From: Panulirus ornatus
Taxonomy: Eukaryota > Arthropoda > Malacostraca > Decapoda > Palinuridae
DNA length: 64,000 bases
NCBI RefSeq assembly: GCF_036320965.1
Contig: NC_092238.1
Span: forward strand, 23,234,903 to 23,298,902
Reading direction: 5' to 3'
The notes below the pieces were generated by a model. That model was not told where the DNA came from. It did no database searches and saw only the letters and a list, made by a program, of their open reading frames with translations. The position numbers were made by a program, and so were the translations under genes. Shown here in pieces: positions 1 through 10,316 of the stretch (positions within the stretch are counted from its first letter, which is position 1; each line of letters begins with the position of its first letter).

Positions 1-1230
1 CTCATAAGCGACTGTTTTTTGCCATACTTTATCTTCAGACTTTTTCTAACCTTTCTGCTCATCTGAGGTTCATGATATGAAATGACTCTAGAGGGAAATA
101 ATTTGAAGTGTGAAAAGTTGTTTCTGGGCAGGTTTTCCTTGAGAATTCTTGAGATTGTAGATTCCCACCCTTCTTTACCCTCTCATTCAAAAGTCTTTTA
201 CTTACTGTTGTTGACCACCATTGGATTAATGTCCAAAGTTCAGGATTTATGATGCAGGTTGGTTCCATCTGCCAAGGAAGGTTGTTGTCTTTACCGATCG
301 GAGGTAGCTGATTGGACTGAGCTTCAGGTTGCTAACATCGAGTAGGTGACTGGTAAGGGGTGAGAGGCATTTATAACTCATGAGAAAGCAGGGGGTTAAG
401 AAGTTTCTAACCTCTTGGAATTATAGAGCTTCTCTTAAGACTCATGGGACACTGCTCTGGAGAGAAATAGTTTTACCCATTTAAAACTTATATTTCTTTG
501 GCTGAACTATTACATATGCACAGGGTATCATTCATCCCAGTATGGAGTACTGTTCTCATATCATGGGTGGCTCTTCTTCCACCCCTCTTTTAGGATATGT
601 TCTTGACCAGAAATTTTACCAATCTAACCCTTATGAGTAGACTATAACGTATCTAAAGCAACTTGGCATACCACTCATGCATAACACCTGCGCACAATGT
701 ACTTTAGACATTATTTAATGAAAACTCTCAGAAAAAGGTACTGAACTCAAAAGTGATAAGAGCTTTATTTGCTGCTGGGATTAGTGGGACAGACTTATTC
801 TGATGAGAGGAAGGGGCACCGAGATTATTGGCATCACTCCTTGAATTATATACTTTATCAGCTGTTGCTCATAGAACAAGTAATGCAGATGATATTTAAT
901 AGACTTAGCGAAAGACTTGGTGATATGAGCTTGAGGTGGTAGTGGAATGGAGTGAGTGTTAGTGGGAGGGAGGGAAGGTTCTCTTGGCTTGTCTACATCA
1001 CCCCATGAATCATCCAGTCAATCAGTTATTCTAACCTAACGAGAGACTTATGGAAGTGCCTGCACTTCAGCTGTGAGAAATAATTGGGTAGCAGTGAACA
1101 CAAATTAGCATATTTTTCAAGTTAGTGGGATACAAATTGAATAATATTATGCTGTGACATCATTAGAATGTACAAGATGATCAGATAAATAAATTACCTG
1201 AAATTTTGATGATATACGTTTTTATTTAAA
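1..1230. other. Unique sequence, no gene recognised
   Basis: No LINE similarity, convincing exon or RNA gene is visible here. The only long open frame (59-268, minus) is short, lacks family resemblance and has no splice context. Because exon E1 downstream starts in phase 2, an upstream exon of the host gene must exist. I could not place it here, so this stretch is probably intron. Confidence 0.5.
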
Positions 1231-3612
1231 GAAAAAGTAAGATTATTAGTGAAAGAGAGAGGCATTTGGACAATTTTTGCGGGGAAACAATGCAAATGAG
1301 TGGGAGATTTATAAAAGAAAGAGGCAGGAGGTCAAGAGAAAGGTGCAAGAGGTGAAAAAGAGGCCAAATGAGAGTTGGGGTGAGAGAGTATCATTAAGTT
1401 TTAGGGAGAATAAAAAGATGTTCTTGAAGGAGGTAAATAAAGTGCGTAAGACAAGGGAGCAAATGGGAACTTCAGTGAAGGGGGCTAATGGGGAGGTGAT
1501 AACAAGTAGTGGTGATGTGAGAAGATGGAGTGAGTATTTTGAAGGTTTGTTGAATGTGTTTGATGATAGAGTGGCAGATATAGGGTGTTTTGGTCGAGGT
1601 GGTGTGCAAAGTGAGAGGGTTGGGGAAAATGATTTGGTAAACAGAGAAGAGGTAGTAAAAGCTTTGCGGAAGATGAAAGCTGGCAAGGCAGCAGGTTTGG
1701 ATGATATTGCAGTGGAATTTATTGAAAAAGGGGGTGACTGTATTGTTGAGTGGTTGGTAAGGTTATTTAATGTATATATGACTCATGGTGAGGTGCCTGA
1801 GGATTGGCAGAATGCATGCATAGTGCCATTGTACAAAGGCAAAGGGGATAAGAGTGAGTGCTCAAATTACAGAGGTATAAGTTTGTTGAGTATTCGTGGT
1901 AAATTATATGGGAGGGTATTGATTGAGAGGGTGAAGGCATGTACAGAGCATCAGATTGGGGAAGAGCAGTTTGGTTTCAGAAGTGGTAGCGGATGTGTGG
2001 ATCAGGTGTTTGCTTTGAAGAATGTATGTGAGAAATACTTAGAAAAGCAAATGGATTTGTATGTAGCATTTATGGATCTGGAGAAGGGATATAATAGAGT
2101 TGATAGAGATGCTCTGTGGAAGGTATTAAGAATATATGGTGTGGGAGGCAAGTTGTTAGAAGCAGTGAAAAGTTTTTATTGAGGATGCAAGGCATGTGTA
2201 TGTGTAGGAAGAGAGGAAAGTGATTGGTTCTCAGTGAATGTAGGTTTGCGGCAGGGGTGTGTGATGTCTCCATGGTTGTTTAATTTGTTTATGGATGGGG
2301 TTGTTAGGGAGGTGAATGCAAGAGTTTTGGAAAGAGGGGCAAGTATGCAGTCTGTTGTGGATGAGAGAGCTTGGGAAGTGAGTCAGTTGTTGTTCGCTGA
2401 TGATACAGCGCTGATGGCTGATTCATGTGAGAAACTGCAGAAGCTGGTGACTGAGTTTGGTAAAGTGTGTGAAAGAAGAAGGTTAAGAGTAAATGTGAAT
2501 AAGAGCAAGGTTATTAGGTACAGTAGGGTTGAGGGTCAAGTCAATTGGGAGGTAAGTTTGAATGGAGAAAAACTGGAGGAAGTAAAGTGTTTTAGATATC
2601 TGGGAGTGGATCTGGCAGCGGATGGAACCATGGAAGCGGAAGTGATCCGTAGGGTGGAGGAGGGGGCAAAAATCCAGGGAGCCTTGAAGAATGTGTGGAA
2701 GTCGAGAACATCATCTCCAAAAGCAAAAATGGGTATGTTTGAAGGAATAGTGGTTCCAACAATGTTGTATGGTTGCGAGGCGTGGGCTATGGATAGAGTT
2801 GTCCGCAGGAGGATGGATGTGCTGGAAATGAGATGTTTGAGGACAATATGTGGTGTGAGGTGGTTTGATCGAGTAAGTAATGTAAGGGTAAGAGAGATGT
2901 GTGGAAATAAAAGGAGCGTGGTTGAGAGAGCAGAAGAGGGTGTTTTGAAATGGTTTGGGCACATGGAGAGAATGAGTGAGGAAAGAGTGACCAAGAGGAT
3001 ATATGTGTCGGAGGTGGAGGGAACAAGGAGAAGTGGGAGACCAAATTGGAGGTGGAAAGATGGAGTGAAAAAGATTTTGAGTGATTGGGGCCTGAACATG
3101 CGGGAGGGTGAAAGGCAGGCAAGGAATAGAGTGAATTGGATTGATGTGGTATACTGGGGTCGACGTGCTGTCAATGGATTGAATCAGGGCACATGAAGCG
3201 TCTGGGGTAAACCATGGAAAGTTCTGTGGGGCCTGGATGTGGAAAGGGAGCTGTGGTTTCGGGCATTATTATGTGACAGCTGGAGACTGGGTGTGGGTGA
3301 ATGGGGCCTTTGTTGTCTTTTCCTAGCGCTACCTCACACACATGAGGGGGGAGGGGAATGTTATTCCATGTGTGGCGAGGTGGCGATGGGAATAAATGAA
3401 GGCAGACTGAGAATAATGTGCATGTGTATTCATGTATATGTCTGTGTTTGTATATATATGTGTACATTGAGATGTATAGGTATGTATATTTGCGTGTGTG
3501 GACGTGTATGTATATACATGTGTATGGGGATGGGTTGGGCCATTTCTTTCGTCTGTTTCCTTGCGCTACCCCGCAAATGCGGGAGACAGCGACAAAGCAA
3601 AATAAATAAATA
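1231..3612 (+). mobile_element. RTE-type LINE copy A, 5'-truncated, long 3' UTR
   Basis: The copy starts inside the ORF, just after the endonuclease, and runs through RT and C-terminus to the 3' tail. Coding remnants are 1277-2182 (linker and first half of RT, including PLYKGKGDKSE and FRSGSGCVDQ) and 2234-3196 (LRQGCVMSPWLFN, FADDTAL, MLYGCEAW, WFGHMERM). An early 4-base loss breaks the frame near 1260, and a CGA-to-TGA change stops it at 2180. The long 3' UTR version (3197-3600) ends in the conserved stem-loop and an AATAAATAAATA tail. It acted as one partner in the 4.7 kb tandem duplication. The order of endonuclease, RT and C-terminal motifs is that of the RTE clade. Confidence 0.93.
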
Positions 3613-4004
3613 GATAACTATATTTAAAGAAAGTATCCTTTCAGACATTGAAAATATATATGTAAGAATCTTTTTTTCATTTTATTGCAAGTATATTGTC
3701 ATAAATGAATACAACATGCTCTGATTCTTAAGTGTTGTAAGTCCAGAACTTCATATATCAGCGCATGACAGCTTGAAGCCTTAGTCTACTTCCATTCAAA
3801 CAGTGGAAAAAATCCTTTTCTTCATCAAAATAGATACTGAAATTTTGATGCATTTCAGTGGACAGTTATGTTAGATATTGTAACCATGTTAGATATTGTA
3901 AACATGCAGATATTTTATGTGAATTATAGTTCTCTTACAAGAGTTTATTATTCCTCATACATACTCCTTTAGATATCTGGATAACTTGTCTTCTCTCTCA
4001 CCAG
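3613..4004. other. Unique intron upstream of exon E1
   Basis: AT-rich single-copy sequence apart from its tandem duplicate at 8351-8742. It ends in the polypyrimidine tract and acceptor tctctctcaccag of E1. No other feature seen. Confidence 0.6.
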
Positions 4005-4179
4005 ACAGCTGGAAACAGTTTGCAGAGCATGTAGTTCAGCAGATGCATGTGTTTATGTTTGGGTAAGAGCAATGCCACTTGTGACGTCCCACCATAGATG
4101 TTCTCTCTTGATGCCCTTTTGTGCCAGATCTCATGATGAATTTCTCCAGTGGCCACTACCAAAGCAGCGTGCTGCTGAA
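4005..4179 (+). CDS. Host gene exon E1 (first copy)
   Basis: A 175-base open segment lies between a strong acceptor (ctctctcaccag) and the donor GAA|gtgagtgct. Its first base completes a codon (phase 2 entry), followed by 58 full codons (phase 0 exit), which matches E2 exactly. The peptide starts QLETVCRACSSADACVYVW and has C6, C9, C15, H29, H30, C32, C39 and H43. This Cys/His spacing could bind zinc, but that is inference and no named domain is recognised. An alternative donor (TTTGG|gtaagagc, 4060) would force a different frame and breaks the phase match with E2. An identical copy follows 4738 bases downstream. Confidence 0.72.
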
Positions 4180-4415
4180 GTGAGTGCTTAGTACTTACTT
4201 ACAATTGTTGATAGTACATGTTCCTCTTTGAATCATTTTTATGGAGCAAATGAAGTCCTAACCATTTTAGTGTGTGCACATTGGCATCCTTGACTGGTGC
4301 ATATGTTTTTTAACTTGCATTTTAGTATTTTCTTTACTGGTGTCATATATCACCTTAAAACTTTAGTTTCTTATTTAGAGCAATATTATTATTATTATTT
4401 CTTTATTCTTATTAG
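4180..4415. other. Intron sequence after exon E1
   Basis: Unique AT-rich sequence ending in a short TTA array (4387-4399). No gene seen. Duplicated at 8918-9153. Confidence 0.5.
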
Positions 4416-4847
4416 CGGAAGTGAATCATAGGGTGGGGGAGGGGGCAAAAATTCTGGGAGCCTTGAAGAATGTGTGGAAGTCGAGAACATTATCTCGGAA
4501 AGCAAAAATGGGTACGTTTGAAGGAATAGTGGTTCCAACAATGTTGTATGGTTGCAAGGCGTGGGATATGGATAGAGTTGTGCACAGGAGGGTGGATGTG
4601 CTGGAAATGAGATGTTTGAGGACAATATGTGGTGAGAGGTGGTTTCATCGAGTAAGTAATGTAAGGGTAAGAGAGATGCGTGGTAATAAAAAGTGTGGTT
4701 GAGAGAGCAGAAAGAGGGTATTTTGAAATGGTTTGGTCACATGGAGAGAATGAGTGAGGAAAGATTGACCAAGAGGATATATGTGTCAGAGGTGGAGGGA
4801 ACGAGGAGAAGTGGGAGACAGTGACAAAGCAAAATAAATAAATAAAT
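4416..4847 (+). mobile_element. LINE fragment with ORF fused to 3' tail
   Basis: 5'-truncated LINE beginning at the codons for AEVNHRVGEG and running to the WFGHMERM block. At about 4811-4819 the ORF (agtgggagac) passes directly into the 3'-terminal tail (gggagacagtgacaaagc), with the intervening C-terminus and the whole 3' UTR missing. The shared gggagac suggests a microhomology deletion. The copy ends in AAATAAATAAATA. The short word ttattag occurs on both sides (4409-4415 and about 4852-4858), a possible target-site duplication. If so, the deleted form was itself retrotransposed. Confidence 0.8.
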
Positions 4848-4860
4848 ATTTTTATTAGCA

Positions 4861-5010
4861 TTATATTTTGTCACTGTCTCCCACATTAGTGAGGTAGCAC
4901 AAGGAAACAGACGAAAGAATGGCCCTACCCACCTACATACACATGCATATACATACACGTCCATACACGCACATATACATACCTATATATTTCATCGTAT
5001 ACATATATAT
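4861..5010 (-). mobile_element. LINE 3'-end fragment
   Basis: Reverse-complement LINE 3' tail: the stem-loop region (tgtctcccacattagtgaggtagc), the gaaacagacgaaag block and the CA/TA-rich part of the 3' UTR. It is truncated at an atatat run, where the inverted part of LINE B begins. Confidence 0.75.
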
Positions 5011-5111
5011 GAAACCACACTGCTCTTCCCCAATCTGATGCTCTGTACATGCCTTCACCCTCTCAATCAATACCCTCCCATATAATTTCCCAGGAATACT
5101 CAACAAACTTA

Positions 5112-5345
5112 TCTTTCTTTTTTTCTTTCAAACTATTCGCCATTTCCCGCGTTAGCGAGGTAGCATTAAGAACAGAGGACTGGGCCTTGGAGGGAATATC
5201 CTCACCTGGCCCCCTTCTCTGTTCCTTGTTTTGGAAAATTAAAAAAAAAACGAGAGGGGAAGATTTCCAGCCCCCCGCTCCCTCCCCTTTTAGTTGCCTT
5301 CTACGACATGCAGGGAATACGTGGGAAGTATTCTTTCTCCCCTAT
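5112..5345 (-). mobile_element. Non-autonomous LINE-derived element
   Basis: About 235 bases. Read on the minus strand it starts with the LINE 5' terminus (gaaagaatacttcccacg, cgtagaaggc), continues through an A/T-rich run, and ends in a LINE-like 3' stem-loop (gctaacgcgggaaatggcg) with a T/A-rich tail. Other copies are at 9850, 52491 (partial), 52765 and 57513. With the next fragment it lies inside LINE B, flanked by aacaaactta (5102-5111) and aacaactta (5579-5587), a probable target-site duplication. No tRNA-type B box is visible. It is better explained as an internally deleted LINE than as a tRNA SINE. Confidence 0.8.
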
Positions 5346-5578
5346 ATATATATGCTTTGTTGCTGTCTCCCTCGCTTGCGAGGTAGCGCAAGGAAACAGA
5401 CGAAAGAATGGCCCAACCCGCCCACATACACATGCATACACACACACGTCCAAACACGCAAACATACTCACCCATACATCTCAGTGTATACATATATACA
5501 TATACATATATACACATGCACACAATTCACACCGTCTGCCCCCACCCGTTCCCATCGCCACCCCGCCACACACGGAAT
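5346..5578 (-). mobile_element. LINE 3' UTR fragment nested in LINE B
   Basis: Minus-strand 3' tail and long-type 3' UTR: the stem-loop block at 5353-5395, then CA/TA-rich DNA, then the ccgccacacacggaata block. It is 5'-truncated before reaching coding sequence. It abuts the non-autonomous element through a short TA run. Confidence 0.8.
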
Positions 5579-6713
5579 AACAACTTATACCTCTGTAATT
5601 TGAGCACTCACTCTTATCCCCTTTGCCTTTGTACAATGGCACTATGCACGCATTCCGCCAATCCTCAGGCACCTCACCATGAGTCATACATACATTAAAT
5701 AACCTTACCAACCAGTCAATAATACAGTCACCCCCTTTTTTAATAAATTCCACTGCAATACCATCCAAACCTGCTGCCTTGCCGGCTTTCATCTTCCGCA
5801 AAGCTTTTACTACCTCTTCTCTGTTTACCAAATCATTTTCCCTAACCCTCTCACTTTGCACACCACCTCGACCAAAACACCCTATATCTGCCACTCTATC
5901 ATCAAACACATTCGACAAACCTTCAAAATACTCACTCCATCTCCTTCTCACATCACCACTACTTGTTATCACCTCCCCATTTGCGCCCTTCACTGAAGTT
6001 CCCATTTGCTCCCTTGTCTTACGCACTTTATTTACCTCCCTCCAGAACATCTTTTTATTCTCCCTAAAATTTAATGATACTCTCTCACCCCAACTCTCAT
6101 TTGCCCTCTTTTTCACCTCTTGCACCTTTCTCTTGACCTCCTGTCTCTTTCTTTTATACATCTCCCACTCATTTGCATTTTTTCCCTGCAAAAATCGTCC
6201 AAATGCCTCTCTCTTCTCTTTCACTAATAATCTTACTTCTTCATCCCACCACTCACTACCCTTTGTAATCAACCCACCTCCCACTCTTCTCATGCCACAA
6301 GCATCTTTTGCGCAATCCATCACTGATTCCCTAAATACATCCCATTCCTCCCCCACTCCCCTTACTTCCATTGTTCTCACCTTTTTCCATTCTGTACTCA
6401 GTCTCTCCTGGTACTTCCTCACATAAGTCTCCTTCCCAAGCTCACTCACTCTCACCACCCTCTTCACCCCAACATTCACTCCTCTTTTCTGAAAACCCAT
6501 ACAAATCTTCACCTTACCCTCCACAAGATAATGATCAGACATCCCTCCAGTTGCACCTCTCAGCACATTAACATCCAAAAGTCTCTCTTTCGCGCGCCTG
6601 TCAATTAACACGTAATCCAATAACGCTCTCTGGCCATCTCTCCTACTTACATACGTATACTTATGTATATCTCGCTTTTTAAACCAGGTATGTCCTTTTT
6701 CAGCACATAAATC

Positions 6714-8350
6714 AGAAGTGGTAGAGGATGTGTGGATCAGGTGTTTGCTTTGAAGAATGTATGTGAGAAATACTTAGAAAAGCAATTGGATTTGTATGTA
6801 GCATTTATGGATCTGGAGAAGGCATATGAATAGAGTTGATAGAGATGCTCTGTGGAAGGTATTAAGAATATATGGTGTGGGAGGCAAGTTGTTAGAAGCA
6901 GTGAAAAGTTTTTATCGAGGATGTAAGGCATGTGTACGTGTAGGAAGAGAGGAAAGTGATTGGTTCTCAGTGAATGTAGGTTTGCACAGGGGTGTGTGAT
7001 GTCTCCATGGTTGTTTAATTTGTTTATGGATGGGGTTGTTAGGGAGGTGAATGCAAGAGTTTTGGAAAGAGGGGCAAGTATGCAGTCTGTTGGGGATGAG
7101 AGAGCTTGGGAAGTGAGTCAGTTGTTGTTCTCCTGATGATACAGTGCTGGTGGCTGATTCATGTGAGAGACTGCAGAAGCTGGTAACTGAGTTTGGTAAA
7201 GTGTGTGAAAGAAGAAGGTTAAGAGTAAATGTGAATAAGAGCAAGGTTATTAGGTACAGCAGGGTTGAGGGTCAAGTCAATTGGGAGGTAAGTTTGAATG
7301 GAGAAAAACTGGAGGAAGTAAAGTGTTTTAGATATCTGGGAGTGGATCTGGCAGTGGATGGAACCATGGAAGCGGAAGTGATCCGTAGGGTGGAGGGAGG
7401 GGGCGAAAATCCTGGGAGCCTTGAAGAATGTGTGGAAGTCGAGAACATCATCTCGAAAAGCAAAAATGGGTATGTTTGAAGGAATAGTGGTTCCAACAAT
7501 GTTGTATGGTTGCGAGGCGTGGGCTATGGATAGAGTTGTGCGCAGGAGGATGGATGTGCTGGAAATGAGATGTTTGAGGACAATATGTGGTGTGAGGTGG
7601 TTTGATCGAGTAAGTAATGTAAGGGTAAGAGAGATGTGTGGAAATAAAAGGAGCGTGGTTGAGAGAGCAGAAGAGGGTGTTTTGAAATGGTTTGGGCACA
7701 TGGAGAGAATGAGTGAGGAAAGAGTGACCAAGAGGATATATGTGTCGGAGGTGGAGGGAACAAGGAGAAGTGGGAGACCAAATTGGAGGTGGAAAGATGG
7801 AGTGAAAAAGATTTTGAGTGATCGGGGCCTGAACATGCAGGAGGGTGAAAGGCAGGCAAGGAATTGAGTGAATTGGATCGATGTGGTATACTGGGGTCGA
7901 CGTGCTGTCAATGGATTGAATCAGGGCACAGTGAAGCGTCTGGGGTAAACCATGGAAAGTTCTGTGGGGCCTGGATGTGGAAAGGGAGCTGTGGTTTCGG
8001 GCATTATTATGTGACAGCTGGAGACTGGGTGTGGGTGAATGGGGCCTTTGTTGTCTTTTCCTAGCGCTACCTCACACACATGAGGGGGGAGGGGAATGTT
8101 ATTCCATGTGTGGCGAGGTGGCGATGGGAATAAATGAAGGCAGACTGAGAATAATGTGCATGTGTATTCATGTATATGTCTGTGTTTGTATATATATGTG
8201 TACATTGAGATGTATAGGTATGTATATTTGCGTGTGTGGACGTGTATGTATATACATGTGTATGGGGATGGGTTGGGCCATTTCTTTCGTCTGTTTCCTT
8301 GCGCTACCCCGCAAATGCGGGAGACAGCGACAAAGCAAAATAAATAAATA
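6714..8350 (+). mobile_element. Hybrid LINE at duplication junction
   Basis: Plus-strand LINE from the FRSGRGCVDQ block through RT, C-terminus and long 3' UTR. Its first part shares variants with copy B (11452 onward: gtgctggtggc, gagagactgcag). Its last part shares variants with copy A (gatccgtagg, gaaagagtgacc, the aaaaggagcg run and the long 3' UTR). The switch occurs in a patchy zone at about 7195-7440. That is what recombination between A and B would make. The frame is broken (extra base at 6829, damage at 6986, extra base at the FADD codons near 7131), and the C-terminus ends at TGA 7865. Confidence 0.88.
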
Positions 8351-8742
8351 GATAACTATATTTAAAGAAAGTATCCTTTCAGACATTGAAAATATATATG
8401 TAAGAATCTTTTTTTCATTTTATTGCAAGTATATTGTCATAAATGAATACAACATGCTCTGATTCTTAAGTGTTGTAAGTCCAGAACTTCATATATCAGC
8501 GCATGACAGCTTGAAGCCTTAGTCTACTTCCATTCAAACAGTGGAAAAAATCCTTTTCTTCATCAAAATAGATACTGAAATTTTGATGCATTTCAGTGGA
8601 CAGTTATGTTAGATATTGTAACCATGTTAGATATTGTAAACATGCAGATATTTTATGTGAATTATAGTTCTCTTACAAGAGTTTATTATTCCTCATACAT
8701 ACTCCTTTAGATATCTGGATAACTTGTCTTCTCTCTCACCAG

Positions 8743-8917
8743 ACAGCTGGAAACAGTTTGCAGAGCATGTAGTTCAGCAGATGCATGTGTTTATGTTTGG
8801 GTAAGAGCAATGCCACTTGTGACGTCCCACCATAGATGTTCTCTCTTGATGCCCTTTTGTGCCAGATCTCATGATGAATTTCTCCAGTGGCCACTACCAA
8901 AGCAGCGTGCTGCTGAA
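8743..8917 (+). CDS. Host gene exon E1 (duplicate copy)
   Basis: Same as 4005-4179 base for base as far as I can read, with intact acceptor and donor. Both copies cannot be spliced in tandem: the first leaves phase 0, but the second needs phase 2 entry. Reading it in phase 0 gives TAG after nine codons. So only one copy can serve the reading frame, unless this duplication is an assembly artefact. Confidence 0.65.
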
Positions 8918-9153
8918 GTGAGTGCTTAGTACTTACTTACAATTGTTGATAGTACATGTTCCTCTTTGAATCATTTTTATGGAGCAAATGAAGTCCTAAC
9001 CATTTTAGTGTGTGCACATTGGCATCCTTGACTGGTGCATATGTTTTTTAACTTGCATTTTAGTATTTTCTTTACTGGTGTCATATATCACCTTAAAACT
9101 TTAGTTTCTTATTTAGAGCAATATTATTATTATTATTTCTTTATTCTTATTAG

Positions 9154-9585
9154 CGGAAGTGAATCATAGGGTGGGGGAGGGGGCAAAAATTCTGGGAGCC
9201 TTGAAGAATGTGTGGAAGTCGAGAACATTATCTCGGAAAGCAAAAATGGGTACGTTTGAAGGAATAGTGGTTCCAACAATGTTGTATGGTTGCAAGGCGT
9301 GGGATATGGATAGAGTTGTGCACAGGAGGGTGGATGTGCTGGAAATGAGATGTTTGAGGACAATATGTGGTGAGAGGTGGTTTCATCGAGTAAGTAATGT
9401 AAGGGTAAGAGAGATGCGTGGTAATAAAAAGTGTGGTTGAGAGAGCAGAAAGAGGGTATTTTGAAATGGTTTGGTCACATGGAGAGAATGAGTGAGGAAA
9501 GATTGACCAAGAGGATATATGTGTCAGAGGTGGAGGGAACGAGGAGAAGTGGGAGACAGTGACAAAGCAAAATAAATAAATAAAT
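9154..9585 (+). mobile_element. LINE fragment with ORF fused to 3' tail (duplicate)
   Basis: Tandem-duplicate copy of 4416-4847, with the same microhomology deletion between the C-terminal coding region and the 3' tail. Confidence 0.8.
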
Positions 9586-9598
9586 ATTTTTATTAGCA

Positions 9599-9748
9599 TT
9601 ATATTTTGTCACTGTCTCCCACATTAGTGAGGTAGCACAAGGAAACAGACGAAAGAATGGCCCTACCCACCTACATACACATGCATATACATACACGTCC
9701 ATACACGCACATATACATACCTATATATTTCATCGTATACATATATAT
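9599..9748 (-). mobile_element. LINE 3'-end fragment (duplicate)
   Basis: Tandem-duplicate copy of 4861-5010. Confidence 0.75.
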
Positions 9749-9849
9749 GAAACCACACTGCTCTTCCCCAATCTGATGCTCTGTACATGCCTTCACCCTC
9801 TCAATCAATACCCTCCCATATAATTTCCCAGGAATACTCAACAAACTTA

Positions 9850-10083
9850 TCTTTCTTTTTTTCTTTCAAACTATTCGCCATTTCCCGCGTTAGCGAGGTA
9901 GCATTAAGAACAGAGGACTGGGCCTTGGAGGGAATATCCTCACCTGGCCCCCTTCTCTGTTCCTTGTTTTGGAAAATTAAAAAAAAAACGAGAGGGGAAG
10001 ATTTCCAGCCCCCCGCTCCCTCCCCTTTTAGTTGCCTTCTACGACATGCAGGGAATACGTGGGAAGTATTCTTTCTCCCCTAT
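9850..10083 (-). mobile_element. Non-autonomous LINE-derived element (duplicate)
   Basis: Tandem-duplicate copy of 5112-5345 within duplicated LINE B. Confidence 0.8.
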
Positions 10084-10316
10084 ATATATATGCTTTGTTG
10101 CTGTCTCCCTCGCTTGCGAGGTAGCGCAAGGAAACAGACGAAAGAATGGCCCAACCCGCCCACATACACATGCATACACACACACGTCCAAACACGCAAA
10201 CATACTCACCCATACATCTCAGTGTATACATATATACATATACATATATACACATGCACACAATTCACACCGTCTGCCCCCACCCGTTCCCATCGCCACC
10301 CCGCCACACACGGAAT
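10084..10316 (-). mobile_element. LINE 3' UTR fragment nested in LINE B (duplicate)
   Basis: Tandem-duplicate copy of 5346-5578. Confidence 0.8.

Larger units (their letters stand above)
5011..6713 (-). mobile_element. Inverted 5' segment of LINE B (twin-priming), first copy
   Basis: Minus-strand LINE segment running from the RT (codons up to the FRSG block) back to the endonuclease (DLCAEKG). It joins a plus-strand segment at 6714. In element order, the left edge (5011) and the start of the plus segment (6714) are exactly adjacent, so nothing is missing at the priming point. This is the hallmark of a 5' inversion during target-primed reverse transcription. A 15-base loss lies in LVIGN near 6692. 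A foreign insertion splits it at 5112-5578. The remaining frame (minus, about 5590-6620) is open over the endonuclease C-terminus and linker. Confidence 0.9.
3186..6985 (+). repeat. Tandem duplication, unit 1 (collinear part)
   Basis: This stretch repeats at a constant offset of 4738 bases (at 7924-11723) with almost no differences seen by eye: a one-base indel near 3194/7932, one extra base at 6829, and a change near 6986. The unit contains a LINE 3' UTR, unique intron, host exon E1, a deleted LINE, and an inverted LINE carrying a nested insertion. Its edges lie inside direct LINE copies, so the true breakpoint is within LINE sequence. Confidence 0.93.

Noticed and set aside
59..268. 69-codon minus frame at the window start
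   Set aside because: Short, isolated and of ordinary composition, with no splice or promoter signal.
3418..3609. Small frames rich in Tyr, Ile, Cys and Val in the 3' UTRs
   Set aside because: They are translations of TG/TA-rich simple sequence and vary with repeat length.
4005..4060. Shorter version of exon E1 ending at TTTGG|gtaagagc
   Set aside because: The frame needed (SWKQFAEHV) does not fit the phase of E2, while the longer version fits and stays open to a good donor.
5779..6426. Long frame antisense to the LINE (215 codons, starting MPAFIFRKAF), found again opposite many copies
   Set aside because: It is the reverse strand of the linker region. It recurs only because the LINE recurs, and its Ser/Pro/Thr-rich composition mirrors the basic, Glu-rich sense protein.
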